Shown here: positions 8,038 to 15,938 of the stretch, piece by piece
Layout: every line of letters starts with the position of its first letter
How positions within the stretch are numbered: position 1 is the stretch's first letter
Source: JAABVY01 sp964496505
GTDB lineage: Bacteria; Zixibacteria; MSB-5A5; JAABVY01
Reading direction: 5' to 3'
Length of the DNA: 28,015 bases
Assembly (NCBI GenBank): GCA_964496505.1
Contig: CAZBZV010000053.1
Coordinates: 1-28,015, forward strand
Notes under the pieces: generated by a model
What the model was told of the DNA's origin: nothing
Database searches by the model: none
The model's input: only the letters and a program-made list of their open reading frames with translations
Program-made: the position numbers and the translations under genes

Positions 8038-8107
8038 GGGTGGCACGCCCAAACTCGTTTTGGGCGGGTAACATATCCGGGCCAAACAGAGTTTGACCCG
8101 GCCACCC
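8038..8107. repeat. Nested palindromic element between convergent genes
   Basis: An outer inverted repeat GGGTGGC (8038-8044) / GCCACCC (8101-8107) encloses two hairpins: CGCCCAAA/TTTGGGCG (8046-8053/8059-8066), and a 10-bp stem with one mismatch (8078-8087/8091-8100). It lies between two convergent genes, where it could stop transcription from either side, although no long T-run follows. Its design is like other GC-rich palindromes in the window's gaps. Confidence 0.6.
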
Positions 8108-8116
8108 AAAAAACTT

Positions 8117-9529
8117 CTATTTCAACAGCGTCATTTTTTTACTGTCAACAAAATCCCCGGCCTGCATTTTATATAGATACACTCCAGAGGCGACATCGGA
8201 GCCGTTATCATTTTTGCCGTCCCATTCGACAGAATAACTCCCTGCATCGCGGTATTCATCTACGAGCGTCCTGACCTTTTGGCCCATGGTATTATAAATC
8301 TGAAGGCTGACATTCGAGCCTTTTGTGAGAATATATGATATTTGAGTCGTGGCATTGAATGGATTTGGAAAATTCTGATTCAGTTCGAATGCCTTCGGAA
8401 GTGCCTTTTGTGAAGTTTCTCCGCTATCTGATGCGTCATTGGATGAGCTATCTCTTCTGTCTGTGGGAACCAGGGAAATGGATATTCCTCTTTCAGCGTA
8501 CTCCTCAATTTCATCCCCATCAAGGCCATACTTCTCTAATCCTTCGTCAAAATCCTCTGATTTAATCACAAGCTCTCTACCGTCCCGGGTGATCAGTTTG
8601 ATATAGGCCATGGGATTCCAGATATTATAGGTCTTTGGATCCTGGGTGATTGGATATATAAGTGATTTTACAGGTGAATTCTCGTCCAAAAAATCAAGTT
8701 TTATATCATAGTCATCGCCTTCGAGAAGACTGTCGAGAAAATCGGATTGCCCGATCCTTTCCACAAGGGGACTGTAGGTTGTGGCATAGGCCTCAGCAAA
8801 ATCCGGATTGTTTTCCAGCTTTTTGATTACCAGCAGATGTATCTCTTCACTTTCAGCTACATGCGAATCCTGATATTCGAGCAGATGCTTGACCTCGTTT
8901 GCAAGGCTGACCTTCTGTTTTTCAAGAATCGGCATAATGGAATCTGAGTCATGTTGATTCAGCTTTTTGAAAGCTGTCACAATCAAAACCGCTTCTCTTT
9001 CGGTTTCCAGATTTTTAAACCTGATTATGCAATTGTCATCGCAGTCTTCAATTTCAAACTGGGCGCCGTCAATTTCAAGGGTTTTCAGGAGCTCATCGAT
9101 TTGATCTTTATTCTGCGCAAAATCCTCGTGTACTCCGCCAATCGCGACTTCATATCCGGAAATTCGTTGCGCATTAAACGGTACCAAAGTCATAACCATA
9201 ATTAATACAATTACGATTCCCAGGCCAGCGCTTAAGGCCGGCCGTCTGCTCACATTGTCAAATATTTTGCTCATTATATTCTTCTCCCTGTATTTTGCGT
9301 CCTGAATCTTTGCCTTTGCTTCCACGCGCTCGATGAGGATATCATAGGGAAGACGCTCATCTGTCTTCTCATTCGCAGCTACCGCAAGATCTTTTTCAAT
9401 CAACTGCTCTGCCCGGATATAAAGTCTGCATGATTTGCATGATTTTAGATGCTTAAGCAAGTCTCTGTCGCTCTCGGGAATAATTCCTTTGTATCCGGCT
9501 ATTTTTTTCTTGGCCTCGCGGCAACGCAT
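8117..9529 (-). CDS. Membrane anti-sigma factor with FlgD/T9SS-like C-terminal domain
   Basis: From the start chosen here (ATG 9527-9529, preceded by GAGGAC) the protein has 470 residues. An upstream in-frame ATG at 9565 adds 12 residues but has no ribosome site. Residues 1-34 hold a zinc anti-sigma (ZAS) motif, Cys3-His27-x3-Cys31-x2-Cys34. One transmembrane helix lies at ~98-118. A ~260-residue extracytoplasmic region has no family I recognise. Residues 381-470 are a FlgD-Ig/T9SS type-A module (LNQNFPNPFN, YNTMGQKVRTLVD, GVYLYKM, KKMTLLK). It overlaps the end of the ECF sigma gene by about 31 bases, the usual sigma/anti-sigma layout, so it probably holds that sigma factor inactive at the inner membrane. 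A sorting-type C-terminus on an anti-sigma factor is unusual. Confidence 0.85.
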   Translation of the reverse strand: MRCREAKKKIAGYKGIIPESDRDLLKHLKSCKSCRLYIRAEQLIEKDLAVAANEKTDERLPYDILIERVEAKAKIQDAKYREKNIMSKIFDNVSRRPALSAGLGIVIVLIMVMTLVPFNAQRISGYEVAIGGVHEDFAQNKDQIDELLKTLEIDGAQFEIEDCDDNCIIRFKNLETEREAVLIVTAFKKLNQHDSDSIMPILEKQKVSLANEVKHLLEYQDSHVAESEEIHLLVIKKLENNPDFAEAYATTYSPLVERIGQSDFLDSLLEGDDYDIKLDFLDENSPVKSLIYPITQDPKTYNIWNPMAYIKLITRDGRELVIKSEDFDEGLEKYGLDGDEIEEYAERGISISLVPTDRRDSSSNDASDSGETSQKALPKAFELNQNFPNPFNATTQISYILTKGSNVSLQIYNTMGQKVRTLVDEYRDAGSYSVEWDGKNDNGSDVASGVYLYKMQAGDFVDSKKMTLLK

Positions 9530-10080
9530 AAATTGTCCTCTTTTTTTGCCGGGATTATGCGGCATTCAGATTCAGTTTTTTTTAGATGTTTAATTATCGC
9601 TTTGCGCATTTTTGCGCGCGCTCGTGACAGACGGACTTTGACTGCAGCTTCTGATTTTCCGGTAAATTCGGCAAGTTCCGACAGCTTCCAGCCCTGGATT
9701 TCGAACAGAGTAATCAGTATGCGCTCGTCATCCGTGAGAGCATTAAAAGCTATCTTCAGCCGTTGCCGCACAGCATGGAGAAAGCCGGAATCATTATGCG
9801 CGCTAACCAGTGCCGAGTTCTCATGCAAAGGTTTTGAACGCTTCAGCAAACCATTTCGAATGCGGTTTTTGTAATGGTTCACTATGATTCTGTAAAGCCA
9901 GCTCTTAAATGCTCCGGTATCCCGCAGCTTTTTAAAGCCGGAGAGTGCGCATACCAGGGAATCCTGATACAAATCATCACCCTCGTCGCGATTCGCCATC
10001 AGCTTGCGGCAAAAAGCCCGGGCCTTTTCATGCAACGGTTTCAGATGCTGCCAGAATTGATTCGATTGACCGTCCATCAT
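9499..10080 (-). CDS. ECF-type RNA polymerase sigma factor
   Basis: The 193-residue protein shows sigma region 2 (residues ~18-85: ANRDEGDDLYQDSLVCAL, AFKSWLYRIIVNHYKNRIR) and region 4 with its helix-turn-helix (~115-165: ALTDDERILITLFEIQGWKLSELAEFTGKSEAAVKVRLSRARAKMRK). There is no region 1 or 3, so it is an extracytoplasmic-function sigma factor. Its stop lies inside the following gene, a membrane ZAS-domain protein that is almost certainly its cognate anti-sigma factor. Two ATG codons are in tandem (10080 and 10077), with GAGGG directly before them. A possible self-recognised promoter lies just upstream at 10088-10113. Confidence 0.93.
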   Translation of the reverse strand: MMDGQSNQFWQHLKPLHEKARAFCRKLMANRDEGDDLYQDSLVCALSGFKKLRDTGAFKSWLYRIIVNHYKNRIRNGLLKRSKPLHENSALVSAHNDSGFLHAVRQRLKIAFNALTDDERILITLFEIQGWKLSELAEFTGKSEAAVKVRLSRARAKMRKAIIKHLKKTESECRIIPAKKEDNLCVAARPRKK

Positions 10081-10087
10081 CCCTCAG

Positions 10088-10113
10088 GACACGGTTAAAG
10101 GAGAAAGGTTACA
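10088..10113 (-). promoter_or_regulatory. Candidate autoregulated ECF promoter
   Basis: On the minus strand TGTAACCTTT (10113-10104) is followed ten bases later by CGTGTC (10093-10088), resembling the TGTAAC/CGTC-type promoters of many autoregulated ECF sigma factors. Transcription would begin almost at the ATG, implying a nearly leaderless message. This is a pattern match only. Confidence 0.3.
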
Positions 10114-10164
10114 ATTTATTTTAAAGAACTTGTTGTCTTGTCGATTCCCGGATGTAGTTCTTGA

Positions 10165-10596
10165 TTATAGAATGACATTCTGATCTTCATGCAAAAAATC
10201 CCTCAGCTCCCTCAGATACTTATCCAGCTCGCTGCTTTTGCTGCATTCGATAAAATGAACTTTCAGCCCATTGGCTTTATAAACATCCTTTTTCTTTTTG
10301 AGGCGGTCGCGGTAGAAGGGCATGTGGTTGTAGCCGCAGATTTCCAGAAAAAGGTCGTGCTGGGGAAGGAAGAAGTCGGGACGGAACTGCCGTCCCCCCA
10401 GAAGCATCAATGGCTCGTATCTGAACTCGATGCCGTTGTCATGAAGATAATCAGCGCATTTTTTTTCGAGCTGTGATCGTACCTGCACGCCCGAGCGGGT
10501 CTTGATACGCGGCTCGAATTTTTTTTTGCGGGGCAGACGGACGCCTTTGAGCCGGCCAAACCGTCCGCTCTTTTTCTGACGGGGATATTTTATCAT
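10165..10596 (-). CDS. Small PD-(D/E)XK-like nuclease-fold protein (DUF559/Vsr-like)
   Basis: The 143-residue protein starts with a basic tail (residues ~1-40, rich in Lys and Arg). A nuclease-like core follows: LEKKCADYLHDNGIEFRYEPL, then FRPDFFLPQHDLFLEICGYNH, then RDRLKKKKDVYKANGLKVHFIEC. The RPDFFL aspartate and LFLEICG glutamate match the D...ExK pattern of Vsr/DUF559-type nucleases, but the lysine position is cysteine, so activity is uncertain. A reading frame open to 10956 extends upstream, but those ~120 extra residues are hydrophobic, unlike the core, and overlap the divergent ThrRS-editing gene; ATG 10594-10596 is preferred. Its ribosome site is weak. Confidence 0.65.
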   Translation of the reverse strand: MIKYPRQKKSGRFGRLKGVRLPRKKKFEPRIKTRSGVQVRSQLEKKCADYLHDNGIEFRYEPLMLLGGRQFRPDFFLPQHDLFLEICGYNHMPFYRDRLKKKKDVYKANGLKVHFIECSKSSELDKYLRELRDFLHEDQNVIL

Positions 10597-10728
10597 GATA
10601 TTCAAAAAATAGAAGATTGCCGCGTCTAATGCAATCACTTTGTGAGAATCGGCCGCTTGCACTGGACATTGCGGGAAATTTTCGTTACTTTGATTTTTCT
10701 GAATTTTGTAACTAAAAAGGATTTTGCA

Positions 10729-11139
10729 ATGAAACTGCTTATGATTTTCTGCGAGAAGTTTGCATATCAGCCCCGAATGAAAACATTGGAGGATGCTCCT
10801 GAAATCAAGGAGGGCAATGAGTTTAACGGCGCCATGGTGGGGTTTATTCATCTGGAGCAGAAGGATGAGGAGAATGCCGGATATGTCGAAACAAAGCTGG
10901 TAAAGAATCTCAAATGGGCGGCAAGGAAAAATGAGACCAACACGGTAATCCTGCATTCATTTGCACATCTCTCGGAATCAAAAGCCTCCCCTGATCTAAC
11001 CGCCAAAATATTCGACAGCGCCGAGAAGCGGCTGGCTGAATCCGGGTATGAAGTCAGTCAGACTCCATTCGGCTATTTTCTCGATCTTGATTTGAAGGCA
11101 CCGGGACATCCATTGGCGAGGCTGTTCAAGGAATTCTGA
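10729..11139 (+). CDS. Freestanding threonyl-tRNA synthetase editing domain (archaeal type)
   Basis: The 136-residue protein resembles the N-terminal editing domain of archaeal ThrRS (PF08915, D-aminoacyl-tRNA deacylase fold), which removes serine from mischarged tRNA-Thr. Matching stretches are MKLLMIFCEKFAYQP, NTVILHSFAHLSESKASP (the HxFAHLS motif), AEKRLAESGYEVSQTPFG (Y/F-G before the last strand) and KAPGHPLARL. No synthetase catalytic or anticodon-binding domain follows; the protein stops after the domain, so it would act in trans. The start ATG at 10729 has AAGG eight bases upstream, while an earlier TTG/ATG extension (from 10642) is unlike the family. A general role in proofreading is inferred. 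Confidence 0.75.
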   Translation: MKLLMIFCEKFAYQPRMKTLEDAPEIKEGNEFNGAMVGFIHLEQKDEENAGYVETKLVKNLKWAARKNETNTVILHSFAHLSESKASPDLTAKIFDSAEKRLAESGYEVSQTPFGYFLDLDLKAPGHPLARLFKEF

Positions 11140-11398
11140 GAAATGCCACCAAAATCTGCTGCAATATCGAATTTTCGGACGTTTTATCCGTATGCCCCGG
11201 AAACTTTTGCCGGAAAAGGCTTGTTTTTCCAGAACGAAAATGTAAATTGCGTCCAGGATACGCCTTTTTATGACAGCATTAGCGGTTTAGATACAAATTT
11301 GGTGTTGAAAATTTGCGTATCAGGATAAGTAAAAAGATCATATTAGAATGTGAAAAAAATATCATGCTTTTTAGAAAAACGAGGAAGGTGAATTCCAC

Positions 11399-11728
11399 AT
11401 GCTGAACATAACCGACAAAGCTTCCAGTGAGCTGAACAAAGCGATGGAGTCGCCCAAGGCACAGGGAAAGAATCTGATTCTCTACTATATGGGCGCCGGT
11501 TGAAGCGGTCCCCAGTTGGGAATGGCTCTGGATGAGTCTGCAGATGGTTTGACGAAACTGGAATCCAATGGAATCAATGTTTATATCGATCCCCGTTTGA
11601 AGGAACATCTCGGTAAATTCGGTGATATCAATGTTGATTTCGTTACAAATCCGATGGGACAAAGCGGATATATGATAAAGATCGGCAGCGAAGATTGCAG
11701 CGAGGGCGGATGCTCCGGCTGTGGCTGA
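11399..11728 (+). CDS. HesB/IscA-like selenoprotein (in-frame TGA = selenocysteine)
   Basis: Read through one in-frame TGA (11501-11503, residue 35), the gene gives a 109-residue HesB/IscA-family protein: MLNITDKASSELNKAM, YYMGAG-U-SGPQLGMALDE, then NVDFVTNPMGQ and a GGCSGCG end. In IscA-type proteins the corresponding residue in GCSG is the first Fe-S ligand cysteine and the C-terminal CxC supplies the others, so selenocysteine replaces a metal ligand. HesB-like selenoproteins are a known prokaryotic family. A small stem-loop (11504-11527) follows the TGA, as a bacterial SECIS should. AGGAAGG precedes the ATG (11399-11401). A strong terminator follows. A plain nonsense mutation is less likely, because both sides are intact and the TGA sits exactly at the Cys site. 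Confidence 0.85.
11504..11527 (+). promoter_or_regulatory. Candidate bacterial SECIS hairpin
   Basis: Directly after the TGA, AGC (11504-11506) pairs with GCT (11525-11527), and TCCC (11509-11512) pairs with GGGA (11518-11521). Small internal loops separate the two stems and the apical loop is CAGTT, with a G. Position and shape suit recognition by the selenocysteine elongation factor SelB, but the stem is short and the fold has not been computed. Confidence 0.45.
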
Positions 11729-11757
11729 TTAGAGTATAGAAAGATTATCAATAAAAG

Positions 11758-11786
11758 AAGCCCCTCCCGAGAAGGAGGGGCTTTTG
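11758..11786. terminator. Bidirectional intrinsic terminator
   Basis: A 9-bp GC-rich stem, AGCCCCTCC (11759-11767) with GGAGGGGCT (11774-11782), has a six-base loop and is followed by TTTT on the plus strand. On the minus strand it is followed by CTTCTTTTATT. It lies between the convergent selenoprotein and histidine-kinase genes and can serve both. Confidence 0.85.
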
Positions 11787-11822
11787 CTTACAGTCGCTTA
11801 AGTGAGATAAAAGAGAAGAAAT

Positions 11823-14800
11823 TTATACTTTTGAAAACATTTCCTTCGGCCCGCGAGGTAGCTCCCGATAGACTTTCTCAGCGTTATCAAAAAGTCCCTG
11901 AAGCTGGCATTCGGAAGCCTGGCCACTATTTATTATAATAAACCTCAATTTGTTTTTTCGGAGGTATTCGGCAAAGCGGAACAATTCTCCCATACCCGGA
12001 TATTCGGCATCCAGCACAAAAAGGGTATCCCGCATTTTATCCGGCTCGATTTCGCTGATACTATTAAATTCCGAAAAGTCCCATCTGTTAAATTCGGAGG
12101 CCTTTTTCATGTGTTCGACTGTTTCCGCATGCGAAGACAGTAAAACCAGCTTTGTTATTTCACTGAATTGATTTTTGCCTGATTCGCCGCTGCCGGAGTT
12201 TGAAACGGGTACCCTGATAGCAAATGTTGAACCTTTTCCCACCGCAGATTCCACCTTGATATCGCCCCCCAGTTTAAGAGCGATATTCTTGCTGATAGAC
12301 AAGCCCAGGCCGGTACCGCTGGCACCGGATTTACCCCATACGCCCTTGGTGGAATAGAAAGGATCGAATATACGCTTAAGCTCATCCTGTGGAATTCCCC
12401 GTCCCGAATCTTCAATTTTGATTTCTACCTCAGAGCCTTTCAATGCCGTGGAAATCCGAATTTCTCCATCACTCCCGATTGCTTCTCTGGCATTTAAAAC
12501 CAAATTAAGCATCATCTGCTGAAAATCGCCGGGAGGAATAAGAAGATCGGGCAGATTGTCGTATCTTGTAAAGATATTTATATTGAAAGATGCAGCCTCT
12601 TTGCGAATCATCTTCAGCATATCGTCAATCAGCCTGTTTACTTTGACATACGATCCCCGATGGGTGTTGTCGCGGGAATAGGTCAGCAGGGAAAGTGCAA
12701 TTCGATTGGCATTTTGCCCGATATCTATAACCTGTTTTAACGTATCCCGGGCAGTGTCCAGGCCGTCTTCATTATCGAGGTACTGCAATGCGAAGCTGGC
12801 ATTTCCGATTATTCCGGCCAGGTAATTTTTGAATTCATGGGCTACACCTCCAGCCAGGGTACCAATTGCCGAAAACTTATCCATCTCCATAAGTTTCTGT
12901 ATATTATGCAGGTCCTCTGTCATGTCGCGGGCAACAATCGTATACCAGTTCTGACCGCCAAGTGCCATTTCCTTCACAGTAATTTTAAGAGGGAATGATT
13001 CGCCGTTGGAACGTAAACCCTTCAGCTCCAGCGCTGCAATGCTGTCATCCCTGTTTTTGTTCAGATTGGTGAGACTTGCGCCGATGTGATAATGAAATTC
13101 AGGAATAATGGCGGTAATGTATTGGCCGGTCAGCTCTTTCTCGCTGAAACCAAATACTATTTCCGCGACCGGATTATGAGAGTCGATTTTGCCTTTGCGG
13201 TCAACCACGATTATGGCTTCCCCGGCCGCCCGAAGAATCGAACGGAGCTTGTGTTCCTTCTCCTGCAGGATATGCTCGTAATGCTTTCTTTCGGTAATAT
13301 CCTGGAAGTACACCGAGATACCCTCCTCTGCGGGATAGGCGCGGAATTCAAACCATTGCGCGGGGGTATCGGTGTTCCTTTGAACCTCGAAGGAAAAGGG
13401 TCTCTTCTCGGATAAGACCCGTTTTAATTTTACTTCCGCAGTGGTGCCCTTAAATTCAGGGAAGGCCTCGAAGAATTCATAGCTGATAATTTCCGAGCCT
13501 TTACATTCGAAATTCTTCTCCGCTGCTTTATTAAAATAAGTGATGGTCAATTCCTCATCGAGGGTAAAGAATCCGTCGCTGATACTGGCCAGAATATTGA
13601 CCACACGCTGGTTGGAAAGCCGCAGCATTTCGTGAGCGGTCTTCTCCTGGGTGATGTCGGCCGCCACGCCCTCGATATAGCCTTTGTCTTCGAATATGCA
13701 GGCGGAATACCGCACCCATCTGATTTTGCCGTCAGCGCCCCTTAAGCGCGCTTCGAAATTACGCACCTCGCCGGTTCTTTTGATCTCCTCGATCATACGC
13801 TCTCTTGTACCGGGGTCTACATAATGCTCCTGGGTGACAAAATCGATCATGCATTCCTCGGCACAGGTATATCCCATGATATCGGCAAACCTGTCATTGC
13901 ACTCCAGAACCATACCATCTTCGATTCGGGTACGGAAAAGTCCGATCTGGGCGTTGTTGTAGATATTGCGGAATTTCTCTTCACTTTCCCGAAGCTTTTT
14001 TTCGGATTTCTTACGCTCGGTGATATCGCGTACAATTGCCAGAATGTAATCGTCTTTTCCAACATCCATTCTGCTGAGGTTGATCTCGGCTTCAAAGTGA
14101 GCGCCGTCATAGCGTGTATGAATCCATTCGAAGGACTGAGGACTTCCGTTGAGTACAGCTTCTATCTTTTTCTTTCCTTTGGCTTTCGACAATGTCCCGT
14201 CCGGCTGATATTGAGGTGAAAATTCAAAGGGAGAGCAATTAAGAATCTGGTCACGGGTACATCCGAATATCTTCAATGTTTCCGCATTGCAGTCGATGAA
14301 GCGGTCTCTTTTCATTATGAATATCGCATCACTGGCGGTATCGAACAATGTTCTGTAGCGGGCCTCGCTTTCACGGATATTGGCCTCGGATCTTTTGATA
14401 TCGGTAACATCGGGAAAAACAACGACACCCGCGATTATCTCCCCTTTTGCGTTTCTGACAGGGGCGGCATTACCGTAAATCCATCTTTCCTCTCCATCAT
14501 CCCGGCGCAGGATAACATCGACATTCTTTGAGGTCTCACCCTTCAAAACCGCCTTCGAAAGAGGCAGTTCATCTGGTTCGTACGGCCTGCCGTCAGGATG
14601 AAAGGCATTCCATTTGCGGGAATGATCTTGCACGGAAATATTGGTCAGTTTGTCCGCTTTCTCACCCCGAATTTCCAAAGCTGCTGAATTGGCGAGCTTG
14701 ATTTTTACATCCGGTGCCTCTGCGATTATTATTCCGGCCGGAGTTTGTTCTATCGCTGCCAGCAAAAGGGCCTGTGTATTGGCCAGCTCCTCCTGAGCCT

Positions 14801-15608
14801 TTGTGCGTGCTGTTATGTCGGTCAGGAAATTGAGTGTTGCGGGCTTGCCCTCCCACTCGATTAAAACCGATTTGTTTTCAACCCATCTGGTCTTTCCCGA
14901 TTTTGAGACTATCCTGAAATTGTATTCACCCGGGATCTTTTTGCCTGCAAGGCGCTGCAGGTGAAATTTCATTATCATATCCCGGTCTTCGGGATGAATA
15001 AACTCTGTAAACGGTTTGGATAAAAGTTCCTGGCGGGTATATCCGGAAAGCTTTTCCGTGCTCTGGTTGACAAAGAGCAACCTGCCGTCGCGGCTTATCA
15101 TAATAGGCATTATGGCATTTTCCACCACAGTGCGGTAGAGCTCTCGGCTGGCGCTCAATTGTCTTTCCGAGAGATATTTGTCGATCGCATGCTGGAGCGA
15201 CTTTTCCAGTACCAAGGCATTCAACTGGCTTTTGAGAATGATCTCGGCATTTTCATCGGAAGAGATTTGAGATAAATTCCTATCCCGATCATCGACAATC
15301 AATATAAATGGAATCTCGATCCCGCTTTTCCTTGCATTGAGTAGAAGCTCGGAGCCATCATGGTCATCCAAATCATAGAATACAAGACACAGGTCAAAAT
15401 GATCCGATTTCAGCGTTTCCAAACCCGCTTCGAAGCCGGAAGCGTCTTTAAGCTGATATTTTTCATCACCGATTTCCGAGATCAGATTCCAGGCCTGCAG
15501 AAAATCATTTTCATCATTTTCGATTAGAAGAACGTTGTAGCGGTCTTCGCCTGCAAGACTGTGGAAAAAACTCGAATTCTCTTCATGTATGACTTCTTTT
15601 TTTTCCAT
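11823..15608 (-). CDS. Multi-PAS hybrid sensor histidine kinase
   Basis: This 1261-residue protein has no transmembrane segment and is probably cytosolic. In order: a receiver-like domain (~23-140; LLIENDENDF, LVFYDLDDHDG, IILKSQ); six PAS domains at about 155-270, 275-400, 405-540, 545-660, 665-790 and 795-915, most ending in a DIT-type PAC motif; a HisKA dimerisation domain with AHEFKNYLAGIIG (phosphoacceptor His ~930); a HATPase_c domain (~1020-1135; NLVLNAREAI, DSGRGIP, GTGLGLSISK); and a C-terminal ~110-residue receiver-like tail (TLFVLDAEYPG). It presumably senses cytosolic or redox signals. No cognate response regulator is adjacent. ATG 15606-15608 with AAGG eight bases upstream. Confidence 0.92.
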   Translation of the reverse strand: MEKKEVIHEENSSFFHSLAGEDRYNVLLIENDENDFLQAWNLISEIGDEKYQLKDASGFEAGLETLKSDHFDLCLVFYDLDDHDGSELLLNARKSGIEIPFILIVDDRDRNLSQISSDENAEIILKSQLNALVLEKSLQHAIDKYLSERQLSASRELYRTVVENAIMPIMISRDGRLLFVNQSTEKLSGYTRQELLSKPFTEFIHPEDRDMIMKFHLQRLAGKKIPGEYNFRIVSKSGKTRWVENKSVLIEWEGKPATLNFLTDITARTKAQEELANTQALLLAAIEQTPAGIIIAEAPDVKIKLANSAALEIRGEKADKLTNISVQDHSRKWNAFHPDGRPYEPDELPLSKAVLKGETSKNVDVILRRDDGEERWIYGNAAPVRNAKGEIIAGVVVFPDVTDIKRSEANIRESEARYRTLFDTASDAIFIMKRDRFIDCNAETLKIFGCTRDQILNCSPFEFSPQYQPDGTLSKAKGKKKIEAVLNGSPQSFEWIHTRYDGAHFEAEINLSRMDVGKDDYILAIVRDITERKKSEKKLRESEEKFRNIYNNAQIGLFRTRIEDGMVLECNDRFADIMGYTCAEECMIDFVTQEHYVDPGTRERMIEEIKRTGEVRNFEARLRGADGKIRWVRYSACIFEDKGYIEGVAADITQEKTAHEMLRLSNQRVVNILASISDGFFTLDEELTITYFNKAAEKNFECKGSEIISYEFFEAFPEFKGTTAEVKLKRVLSEKRPFSFEVQRNTDTPAQWFEFRAYPAEEGISVYFQDITERKHYEHILQEKEHKLRSILRAAGEAIIVVDRKGKIDSHNPVAEIVFGFSEKELTGQYITAIIPEFHYHIGASLTNLNKNRDDSIAALELKGLRSNGESFPLKITVKEMALGGQNWYTIVARDMTEDLHNIQKLMEMDKFSAIGTLAGGVAHEFKNYLAGIIGNASFALQYLDNEDGLDTARDTLKQVIDIGQNANRIALSLLTYSRDNTHRGSYVKVNRLIDDMLKMIRKEAASFNINIFTRYDNLPDLLIPPGDFQQMMLNLVLNAREAIGSDGEIRISTALKGSEVEIKIEDSGRGIPQDELKRIFDPFYSTKGVWGKSGASGTGLGLSISKNIALKLGGDIKVESAVGKGSTFAIRVPVSNSGSGESGKNQFSEITKLVLLSSHAETVEHMKKASEFNRWDFSEFNSISEIEPDKMRDTLFVLDAEYPGMGELFRFAEYLRKNKLRFIIINSGQASECQLQGLFDNAEKVYRELPRGPKEMFSKV

Positions 15609-15882
15609 AAAGATGCCTTAAACTATCCCTTGTTGCGAGCATTAATCAGGGGATTGATTTAACTGATAGCATTCTCCGAGTGTATGATACTTATTAAGCT
15701 TACCAATTAGAAAAAGCGACTGATTATTCTAAAACCCCGGATTCTCTGCTTCCCCAGCGTTCATCATTTAACGGTGAAGCACTTTGTTATTTAAGCTATC
15801 GGCTGCTAAGATGAAATTTTTAGCTCTGATGTTTAGTATACTAAGCAAATTTTCATATATAGAAAGAGAGGCGATCACATAT
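15609..15882. other. Intergenic region without a recognised gene
   Basis: This AT-rich gap upstream of the histidine kinase must contain its promoter on the minus strand, but no convincing -35/-10 pair was picked out. The only structure seen is a perfect 12-bp palindrome, TTAGTATACTAA, at 15833-15844, a possible regulator site. Confidence 0.5.
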
Positions 15883-15916
15883 ATAAAAGCGGCCGCTGTT
15901 ACACGGCCGCTTTTAT
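15883..15916. terminator. Intrinsic terminator downstream of fbaB
   Basis: A perfect stem, AAAAGCGGCCG (15885-15895) with CGGCCGCTTTT (15904-15914), has an eight-base loop, CTGTTACA, and two more A-T pairs at the base. On the minus strand it ends in a T-run and lies 23 bases after the fbaB stop codon. Confidence 0.85.
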
Positions 15917-15938
15917 AAAAATCGATGATATTTTTGTT

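Noticed and set aside
10597..10956. Long N-terminal extension of the PD-(D/E)XK-like protein
   Set aside because: Overlaps the divergent ThrRS-editing gene and its upstream region, and does not look like a nuclease domain or real signal sequence.
11143..11328. 61-residue ORF between the editing domain and the selenoprotein
   Set aside because: No ribosome site, no family resemblance; the gap 11140-11398 holds nothing else I can name.
11501..11503. TGA as a genuine stop making a HesB pseudogene
   Set aside because: Frame and family motifs continue intact on both sides, the TGA replaces a metal-ligand Cys, and a terminator follows the full-length gene. Selenocysteine explains this better, pending sel genes.
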